This document shows, piece by piece, positions 24,844 to 31,570 of a stretch of 31,570 bases of DNA. A program made the position numbers and the translations under genes. The notes beneath the pieces were generated by a model. That model saw nothing but the letters and a program-made list of their open reading frames with translations. It had not been told where the DNA came from and ran no database searches. Position 1 is the first letter of the stretch, and each line of letters starts with the position of its first letter. Source of the stretch: Bacteroidaceae bacterium (lineage in GTDB: Bacteria; Bacteroidota; Bacteroidia; Bacteroidales; Bacteroidaceae); assembly GCA_016302965.1 (NCBI GenBank), contig JAEDMP010000023.1:1-31570 (forward strand), read 5' to 3'.

Positions 24844-27800
24844 ATGGATTGTGAAAAGCATATGTATCAAAAAATGTTGGCAATAGTCATTTTGACTGTT
24901 GTCTCTCTTGTTGGTATGCCTTCACTCTTTGCCCAGAACAATCCTTACTCCATACATGACAGCCTGTATGAGATTTTTCTCAAGGCCTATCCCAATCGCT
25001 ATACAGACTATGGTGCACGCATGCTTGACAGTCTTGACCAATGTGCTGTCCGCTTGGGTGATGGAAAGGCTCTTTGTCTCTCTCAGTCCGTTCGCTCCAA
25101 CATTGCCTGTACCCAAGGAACTCAGGAGCAGGTGGAACGGGAATGCCAGCAACAGATGCAACTCGCCACTCATTATGGTTTTCCTGCCTATTTTTATCAT
25201 GCCCTTGTTCTTCTCAATGAGTATTATGCAAATCATGGACTCTATCTGCTGGCCACCCAGACGGCAAGGAAAATTGACGAAACAGCCACTCGTGATAACG
25301 ATGCCTACGGAAAACTCTGTTTCTTGAAAAGCATGGGTTACATTCATTCTCAACTCGGCGATTTCGATGAGGCTCTGAGATATATGAAGATGGCGCTCGA
25401 CTATAGTCTGAACAATCCTACCGGGCAGAACTCCTCATTGGAATATCTTTCACTTGCCGATTTGTATCTGCAAGTGGAGCAGTATGATGAGGTCGTAGAC
25501 TATAGTGAGCGAGGTATAAAAATAGAGCGTAATGAGAATAACCTCATGCCTTTGGTTGGCTTGAAACTCATCGCCCTATATAACCTGGGTCGATTCGATG
25601 ATTTTGACCGTGAGCATGAGCACTATCAAAAGATGATTCTTGTCAACCGAAATGTTGATTTGGCACGTGCCGTGATCATCTATCATGAGATGAGGATGGG
25701 ACGTACTGCCGATGCTCAGTTGCATGCCGACAGTCTCAGCGACAACCAGTTGCGCTATACGATACTTTGCCATCTTTATCAGCAATTGGATGAGGGAAAG
25801 CATGCGTTTCAAGTAAGTCTGAAGAAACTGAAAAATATCTTCACGCATTCAATGGATCTCACCCTGTCTCAAAAGGTGAACGAACTGGATGCCACTATTG
25901 AACAAAGCCGACTCCAGCTGGAAAGGTTGCGGCTCAACCTGGAACGTAGCCGTATGGAACTGGCCAATGTAGAGGCTGGTCACCAGCTCGCGGCATCACA
26001 GGCTGAAAACACCCGTCTCCAACTTCGCAATGACTCCATGCAACTCCATAAACTCAAACAAGACCGACAAATGCTGGCCGAAGAACAGGAGTCGAATGCT
26101 TTGAAACAGAAAGTGGCCAAGGCCATCCGTAAGAAACATACGCTGCTAATGGTGTTTGCCACCGTAGCCATCACAGTAATCCTTGGCATCGCTGTTATTT
26201 TGCTGATTTATGCCCGAGAGCGTATGAAACTCATCCGCGACAAGCAGAAGCAGTTGCGCCAAGAGTTGGCTCGAGCTCAGGAGATGGATCGGATGCAAGA
26301 CAGTTTCGTTCACAATATGAGCTTCAATGTGCGTACGCCTCTCAACTCCATTGTTGGACTTTCGGAGGTTCTACTCGACAGTGGCAGTGAACTCACACCG
26401 GAAGACCGGGAAGTCATCAAGAACAATATCATGTCCAGTTCTGAAGAACTTACCACATTGGTCAATGATGTCCTGCGCAAAGCGCTCTCAAGCAGTCATC
26501 TTCAGATTTGGATTTCCTTGTGCCTGTTATCATTCTCTTCCCTACTTTTGAATCCGGTTTCGGCTGCTGTCACGGTCTTTCCTAACCACTCAGCTGACTC
26601 CTCTTTTTTATTTAATATAGATAAAAATCGTAATCTCCGAACCGAGATACCAGCTTCTTACGCTGCGCTTTATGAGGCCGCCATGAACAAACGCTCAGAG
26701 GAAGAGGGCGTCATCCTGGCTCGAAAGCTTTATGCCAAAGCCGATTCTGACCATAGTGCCATCGGCAAAGCCTTTGCCTTGAGTGTCATGCTCCATCACT
26801 ATACGCTGGTCAATGATTTGGAACATGCTGTTGAGGTAGCTCCCCAAATGCGCCAGATGGCGAAACAGGCAGGAGACATGAGGCTCTATTACCTCGCTTT
26901 TACCAATGAGGTATTCAGTTACCTCAATAATAATATGAGTCTTCGTGCCTTCAACCTGTCTGAAGAATTGCGGCTTCAAGCCATCCGCGAGAAGGATTAC
27001 TTTGCTCTTTTTTATGCCACTAAAGTGCTTGGCCCAATCTATACCCAGCGACACTCGATCTCACTCGCCATCAAGGCCTATGAAGAAGCTTTTCTCATTG
27101 TCGATACCCATCATCTGAATTATCCCCCCACTGAAGATATGGTGAGGCTCGCGAAGCTATATCGTATGAACTATGATTATGAGAAGGCTCAATACTGGCT
27201 CCGAAAAGCCGAAAAAATTTGCGCCACGGAGAGACTGCAGTACGACATCCTCATCGAGGAAGCGATGCTCGCTTTTGAGCAAAACGATGCGGTTCTCTTT
27301 TGGAGCCTCTACAGACACGTGATGGATATGAAGAAATCCAAAGGTTACGAATATCAAGAAAAAGAGGCTGGCCTCAAGGCTGCCATAGAAATCATGAATG
27401 GACATGATGAACAGGGATTCCAGTTGATCAGACGTTCCTATGGGACAACTGAGGAACAGCATATCCGTACCATCTGTTACGTCAATGCCCTGCAATGGAA
27501 TAAAGCTATTGAAAGTGTAGAGAAAGAAATAGCCATCTATCGTAGAAAGCATGCCAAAGTCTACAAACGCGATCGTGACTATATGGACGAACAACTGGGT
27601 TTTAATGCCATCGAAGCCACCCACATGCGTTTGCGCTTAGAGAATAACCGGCTTCATCTGGAGCGTAACAAGAATCAAGCATCCATCGCAGAAGCACTTG
27701 ACCAAAGACTACGGCTTGATCTTATGCGTCAGACTATGCTTGCCAATCGTCTGTCCTCGCAGAATAAGATGGATAGTCTGGCTGTGGCTAAAGACAAACT

Positions 27801-28662
27801 GGTCATGGCTGAGAATTATGAAAAGGACCGTCTCACTACATTGCTGATGTATGCCGTGTTGGTGGTGGCGTTCTTGCTGCTGGTATTGCTATCTGCTTAT
27901 CTCTACACCCATATCAAGACCATGAAGCGCATCAAAGCCCAGAATGAGGACCTGGCCAGAGCCAGGCGGCTTGCCGAAGAAAGTGACCGGCAGAAGATGG
28001 CTTTTATCCAGAATATGAGTCATGAGATACGTACTCCTCTCAACGCTATCGTTGGATTCTCGCAGGTGATACTCGATGACAACAATGAGTTTACAGAACA
28101 GGATCGGCAGACCTTTGCCCATACCATTGAACACAACTCGGAACTGCTCACCCAGTTGGTGGAGGATATCATCTCCATCTCAGAACTGGTGAGCGGCCAG
28201 TATAAGATGCATTTTGCAGAACACCGGGTAAATGAACTTTGTCGTGTGGTGCTCGACTCTGTGCGTCACCGTGTTGATGAATCGCAGGTACAACTGCGTT
28301 TCGAGAGTGATGTGCCCGATACCCTTACTTTTGTCACTGACAGCTCCCGTTTGAGTCAGGTGCTCTTCAATTTCCTCACCAATGCCTCAAAGTATACCTC
28401 CAAAGGCTATATCCTTTTGAAGTGCTCATCTACGGAAAAACCAGGTCATATCACCTTGTCGGTCGAGGATACGGGCATCGGCATCCCATTGGACAAGCAA
28501 CATGACGTGTTCAAGCGTTTTGTCAAGCTCGACTCTTTCCACCAGGGTACCGGCTTAGGACTCCATATCTGCAAGATTATAGCTGACCGTATGAATGCCC
28601 TGGTCGGTATTGACTCCAACTACACCCAAGGGGCGCGCTTTTACATCTCAGTGCCTTTGTGA
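24844..28662 (+). CDS. Tandem TPR-sensor histidine kinase: degenerate first unit fused to complete second unit
   Basis: This 1272-residue membrane protein contains two sensor-kinase units in one frame. Unit 1 has a signal peptide ending near residue 30 (SLFAQ), TPR-like helices (about 130-330), a coiled coil (345-430), a membrane helix (433-456) and a DHp domain. That DHp reads FVHNMSFNVRTPLNSIVG, with Phe494 at the phospho-acceptor His position and Asn495 in place of Glu. It stops near residue 546 without an ATPase domain. A signal-peptide-like hydrophobic segment (555-575, ending NPVSAA) then starts unit 2: TPR-like helices (600-880), coiled coil, membrane helix (998-1020), intact H-box NMSHEIRTPLNAIVG (His1060) and a complete ATPase (Asn1180, DTGIGIP from Asp1209, GTGLGL from Gly1235). 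A GTG at 24841 or ATG at 24862 are alternative starts. No response regulator is adjacent. Confidence 0.9.
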   Translation: MDCEKHMYQKMLAIVILTVVSLVGMPSLFAQNNPYSIHDSLYEIFLKAYPNRYTDYGARMLDSLDQCAVRLGDGKALCLSQSVRSNIACTQGTQEQVERECQQQMQLATHYGFPAYFYHALVLLNEYYANHGLYLLATQTARKIDETATRDNDAYGKLCFLKSMGYIHSQLGDFDEALRYMKMALDYSLNNPTGQNSSLEYLSLADLYLQVEQYDEVVDYSERGIKIERNENNLMPLVGLKLIALYNLGRFDDFDREHEHYQKMILVNRNVDLARAVIIYHEMRMGRTADAQLHADSLSDNQLRYTILCHLYQQLDEGKHAFQVSLKKLKNIFTHSMDLTLSQKVNELDATIEQSRLQLERLRLNLERSRMELANVEAGHQLAASQAENTRLQLRNDSMQLHKLKQDRQMLAEEQESNALKQKVAKAIRKKHTLLMVFATVAITVILGIAVILLIYARERMKLIRDKQKQLRQELARAQEMDRMQDSFVHNMSFNVRTPLNSIVGLSEVLLDSGSELTPEDREVIKNNIMSSSEELTTLVNDVLRKALSSSHLQIWISLCLLSFSSLLLNPVSAAVTVFPNHSADSSFLFNIDKNRNLRTEIPASYAALYEAAMNKRSEEEGVILARKLYAKADSDHSAIGKAFALSVMLHHYTLVNDLEHAVEVAPQMRQMAKQAGDMRLYYLAFTNEVFSYLNNNMSLRAFNLSEELRLQAIREKDYFALFYATKVLGPIYTQRHSISLAIKAYEEAFLIVDTHHLNYPPTEDMVRLAKLYRMNYDYEKAQYWLRKAEKICATERLQYDILIEEAMLAFEQNDAVLFWSLYRHVMDMKKSKGYEYQEKEAGLKAAIEIMNGHDEQGFQLIRRSYGTTEEQHIRTICYVNALQWNKAIESVEKEIAIYRRKHAKVYKRDRDYMDEQLGFNAIEATHMRLRLENNRLHLERNKNQASIAEALDQRLRLDLMRQTMLANRLSSQNKMDSLAVAKDKLVMAENYEKDRLTTLLMYAVLVVAFLLLVLLSAYLYTHIKTMKRIKAQNEDLARARRLAEESDRQKMAFIQNMSHEIRTPLNAIVGFSQVILDDNNEFTEQDRQTFAHTIEHNSELLTQLVEDIISISELVSGQYKMHFAEHRVNELCRVVLDSVRHRVDESQVQLRFESDVPDTLTFVTDSSRLSQVLFNFLTNASKYTSKGYILLKCSSTEKPGHITLSVEDTGIGIPLDKQHDVFKRFVKLDSFHQGTGLGLHICKIIADRMNALVGIDSNYTQGARFYISVPL

Positions 28663-28769
28663 ATTCTCTGATTTGTGGCTTCCTGTAATCTGGTATCTGC
28701 AATTTGAAAAAAAATCCACGACATCCATAAAAAAAACTGAAAATGTATAGGCGGTTGGGAATTATTTTG

Positions 28770-28777
28770 TAATTTTG
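28770..28777 (+). promoter_or_regulatory. Bacteroidota -7 promoter element for purA
   Basis: The plus strand reads TAATTTTG, a TAnnTTTG match 47 bp before the purA ATG. The surrounding 162-bp gap after the kinase gene is AT-rich, and no terminator hairpin is evident in it. Confidence 0.55.
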
Positions 28778-28824
28778 TAGGCAAATTCGACAATCCGAAT
28801 AATCATCAAACAAAAATAACAGTC

Positions 28825-30096
28825 ATGAACAATGCTAAAGTTGACGTCCTGCTCGGTTTGCAGTGGGGCGATGAAGGTAAGGGTAAGGTGGTAGACGTGC
28901 TCACACCTGAATACGACGTGGTGGCACGCTTCCAAGGTGGGCCTAACGCAGGGCATACCCTTGAGTTTGAAGGACAGAAATATGTACTCCGAAGCATCCC
29001 CTCAGGCATTTTCCAGGGTGGCAAGGTAAATATCATTGGCAATGGTGTAGTGCTTGCTCCCGACCTGTTTATGGATGAGGCCAAGGCACTCGAAGCCAGC
29101 GGGCATGACCTCAGACAGCGCTTGCACATCTCCAAGAAAGCTCATCTTATCATGCCTACACACCGCGTCCTCGATGCCGCCTATGAAACTGCCAAGGGCA
29201 AGAGCAAGGTGGGAACAACCGGTAAAGGCATTGGACCTACCTATACGGACAAAGTTTCGAGAACAGGACTTCGTGTAGGCGATATTTTCGACCGCTTCGA
29301 AGAGAAATATGCCGCTTGTAAGGCACGCCATGAATCAATTCTCCAGTCAATGAACTTCAGCTATGATATCACTGAAGTAGAAAAGAAATGGATGGAGGGA
29401 ATAGAATATCTCAGACAATACAACATCGTTGATTCGGAACATGAAATCAATCAGTTGTTGCGTGATGGAAAAAGTGTGCTCTGCGAGGGTGCTCAAGGAA
29501 CGTTGCTCGATGTGGATTTTGGTTCCTATCCCTTCGTTACCTCTTCCAATACAATATGTGCTGGTGCATGTACCGGTCTTGGCATCGGCCCCAACAAAAT
29601 CGGAGATGTCTATGGTATCATGAAGGCTTATTGTACACGAGTAGGAGCGGGGCCGTTCCCCACGGAACTCTTTGATGAGACCGGTGATACCATCCGGCAG
29701 ATAGGACATGAATATGGTGCTGTTACCGGACGTGAGCGCAGATGCGGATGGATTGACCTCGTAGCATTGAAATATGCCATCATGGTCAACGGCGTGACCA
29801 AACTCATCATGATGAAGAGTGATGTGCTGGATGGCTTCAAGACCATTAAGGCATGTGTGGCCTATAAGCAGCATGGCAAAGATATAGACTATTTCCCCTA
29901 CAGTATTGACGAGGGCATTGAACCTGTCTATGTGGAGATGCCCGGATGGCAAACCGATATGACCAAGTACACCAGTGAGGAACAATTCCCCAAGGAGTTC
30001 AATAACTACATCCATTTCCTCGAAGAACAGTTGGAAACTCCCATCTGTATCATTTCCATTGGACCCGACCGCGAACAGACAATCGTCAGAAAATAA
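28825..30096 (+). CDS. purA: Adenylosuccinate synthetase
   Basis: This 423-residue enzyme catalyses GTP-dependent joining of IMP and aspartate to form adenylosuccinate, the first committed step from IMP to AMP, in the cytoplasm. The family motifs are all present: LLGLQWGDEGKGKVVD with the catalytic Asp16 and P-loop, GGPNAGHT with catalytic His44, VGTTGKGIGPTYTDKVSR, CEGAQGTLLDVDFGSYPFVT, and VTGRERRCGWIDLVAL near the aspartate-binding loop. Length is normal for the family (about 420-430). It is followed 67 bp later by hisS on the same strand and has its own promoter-like element at 28770-28777. This is core-genome sequence and marks the edge of the accessory region to its left. Confidence 0.98.
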   Translation: MNNAKVDVLLGLQWGDEGKGKVVDVLTPEYDVVARFQGGPNAGHTLEFEGQKYVLRSIPSGIFQGGKVNIIGNGVVLAPDLFMDEAKALEASGHDLRQRLHISKKAHLIMPTHRVLDAAYETAKGKSKVGTTGKGIGPTYTDKVSRTGLRVGDIFDRFEEKYAACKARHESILQSMNFSYDITEVEKKWMEGIEYLRQYNIVDSEHEINQLLRDGKSVLCEGAQGTLLDVDFGSYPFVTSSNTICAGACTGLGIGPNKIGDVYGIMKAYCTRVGAGPFPTELFDETGDTIRQIGHEYGAVTGRERRCGWIDLVALKYAIMVNGVTKLIMMKSDVLDGFKTIKACVAYKQHGKDIDYFPYSIDEGIEPVYVEMPGWQTDMTKYTSEEQFPKEFNNYIHFLEEQLETPICIISIGPDREQTIVRK

Positions 30097-30163
30097 TCAT
30101 TCATCCAACAGTTGACATCCGCATGAGGATGGCTGAAACAGATAAAACAGAACCGACAAAAAA

Positions 30164-31531
30164 ATGGCACAAAAACCTAACATCCCTAAGGGCACGCGCG
30201 ACTTCTCTCCTGAAGAGATGGCTAAGCGTAATTATATCTTTGATACCATACGCTCCGTTTATGCCCTCTACGGATTCCAACAGATAGAGACACCCGCCAT
30301 GGAAACCCTGCAGACTCTCATGGGAAAATATGGGGAAGAGGGCGACAAGCTGCTCTTCAAGGTGCTCAATAGTGGTGATTATTTCGGAAAAATCACTGAC
30401 GAGGAGCTTTTGGGCAGAAATCACCTTAAGCTTGCAGCACGTCTTTGTGAGAAGGGTCTCAGATATGACCTTACAGTACCCTTCGCCCGTTATGTAGTAA
30501 TGCACCGTGATGAACTCCAGCTTCCATTTAAGCGTTATCAGATTCAACCGGTCTGGAGAGCTGATCGTCCACAGAAGGGACGCTACCGCGAGTTCTATCA
30601 GTGTGACGCAGATGTTGTGGGTAGTGACTCGTTGCTCAACGAGGTGGAACTCATGCAGATTGTCGACACGGTTTTCACCAAGTTTGGTATACGTGTACAG
30701 ATTAAGATTAACAACCGCAAGATACTGACAGGCATTGCTGAGACCATCGGTGCAGCAGACAAAATTGTTGACATCACGGTTGCAATCGACAAACTCGACA
30801 AGATTGGACTCGACAAGGTGAATGAAGAACTGAGAGAGGTCGGTATCACTGAGGAGGCTATAGAGAAGCTTCAACCGATTATTGCGATGCAGGGTACAAA
30901 TGATGAGAAATTGCAGATTATCAGAGAGGTCCTCTCTGCCAGTGTGACCGGTCTTAAAGGTGTGGAAGAGACACAGTTCATCCTTGACATGCTCAAACAG
31001 ACCGGACTCAACAATGAGATTCAACTTGACCTCACCTTGGCTCGCGGACTGAACTACTATACGGGAGCCATCTTTGAGGTGAAGGCACTCGATACCCCTA
31101 TGGGAAGCATCACGGGTGGTGGTCGTTATGACAATCTGACGGGTATCTTTGGTATGCCGGGACTTAGCGGAGTTGGTATCTCATTCGGTGCAGACCGTAT
31201 TTTCGACGTGCTTAATACACTCGATCTGTACCCCAAGAATGCAATGACAGGTACCCAGTTGCTCTTCATCAATTTCGGTGAAAAGGAAACAGCCTATTCT
31301 CTGCCTGTAGTGGCCAAAGCAAGAGTGGCCGGAATTCGTACCGAACTCTTCCCTGACAAGGCAAAGATGAAGAAGCAGATGAGTTATGCCAATGCCAAGC
31401 AGATTCCCTTCGTGGCACTTGTAGGCGAAAACGAAATGGCTGAAGGAAAGATTACACTGAAGAATATGACTACAGGAGAGCAAACTCTTGTTACTCCCGA
31501 TGAACTTATCCTGCAAATCCAGAATGCCTGA
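30164..31531 (+). CDS. hisS: Histidyl-tRNA synthetase
   Basis: This 455-residue class II aminoacyl-tRNA synthetase charges tRNA-His. The N-terminus PKGTRDFSPEEMAKRNYIFD is typical. Motif 2 is seen as YQIQPVWRADRPQKGRYREF followed by YQCDADVVG, the histidine-specific loop as LARGLNYYTGAIFEV, and motif 3 as GGGRYDNLTGIFG and GVGISFGADRIFD. A C-terminal anticodon-binding domain follows (from about 360; LLFINFGEKETAYSLPVVAK). The ATG at 30164 is the natural start, since MAQKPNIPKGTRDF begins the family's conserved region. The 67-bp gap from purA shows no clear promoter or terminator, so the two may be co-transcribed. About 40 bp remain after it, with no feature seen. Confidence 0.98.
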   Translation: MAQKPNIPKGTRDFSPEEMAKRNYIFDTIRSVYALYGFQQIETPAMETLQTLMGKYGEEGDKLLFKVLNSGDYFGKITDEELLGRNHLKLAARLCEKGLRYDLTVPFARYVVMHRDELQLPFKRYQIQPVWRADRPQKGRYREFYQCDADVVGSDSLLNEVELMQIVDTVFTKFGIRVQIKINNRKILTGIAETIGAADKIVDITVAIDKLDKIGLDKVNEELREVGITEEAIEKLQPIIAMQGTNDEKLQIIREVLSASVTGLKGVEETQFILDMLKQTGLNNEIQLDLTLARGLNYYTGAIFEVKALDTPMGSITGGGRYDNLTGIFGMPGLSGVGISFGADRIFDVLNTLDLYPKNAMTGTQLLFINFGEKETAYSLPVVAKARVAGIRTELFPDKAKMKKQMSYANAKQIPFVALVGENEMAEGKITLKNMTTGEQTLVTPDELILQIQNA

Positions 31532-31570
31532 TTCGAATGCTTGAATAACGTGAGTTCGATGAATTTGAAA

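Overview
The window looks like a Bacteroidales chromosome, most likely a Prevotella-type member of the Prevotellaceae. The signs are two SusC/SusD pairs, lipoproteins with acidic residues just after the lipid-anchored cysteine, promoters of the Bacteroidota form TAnnTTTG, and a purA-hisS pair. The genus is an inference from gene content; no rRNA or other marker is present.

Region 1 (1-18360, minus strand) is a polysaccharide-utilization-type operon read right to left: fasciclin lipoprotein, SusC, SusD, two fasciclin lipoproteins, a second SusC, a second SusD, and a large secreted beta-helix-like protein that runs off the left edge. Gaps between the first seven genes are 17-42 bp. One TAnnTTTG element (18225-18232) and three 9-bp direct repeats spaced exactly 21 bp apart lie upstream. 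No recognisable glycoside hydrolase or polysaccharide lyase and no dedicated regulator is in view, so the substrate is unknown. The last gene resembles proteins often found near pectin-degradation genes.

Region 2 (18375-24684, minus strand) is a separate operon with its own TAnnTTTG element at one end and a strong hairpin plus T-tract at the other. It encodes, in order, a 44-residue double-glycine leader peptide, a short HlyD-type adaptor, an ABC transporter with an N-terminal C39 peptidase, a second ABC transporter without the peptidase, an RsbW/SpoIIAB-like ATPase and a STAS-domain anti-sigma antagonist. The three transport genes match the NHLM-type peptide export set. The leader gene stops immediately after its Gly-Gly motif, so it encodes a cleavage signal with no core peptide. 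This is the most unusual item in the window. Its GGA GGA codons also form an AGGAGG ribosome-binding site for the adaptor gene.

Region 3 (24770-28662, plus strand) is a divergently transcribed gene for a 1272-residue membrane histidine kinase made of two sensor-kinase units in tandem. The first unit has lost its phospho-acceptor histidine (Phe instead) and its whole ATPase domain; the second is complete. It shares a roughly 250-bp divergent promoter region with the exporter operon, so a regulatory link is plausible but not shown.

Region 4 (28770-31531, plus strand) holds the housekeeping genes purA and hisS. No tRNA, rRNA, insertion sequence or CRISPR array was seen, and no gap longer than 300 bp lacks a gene.
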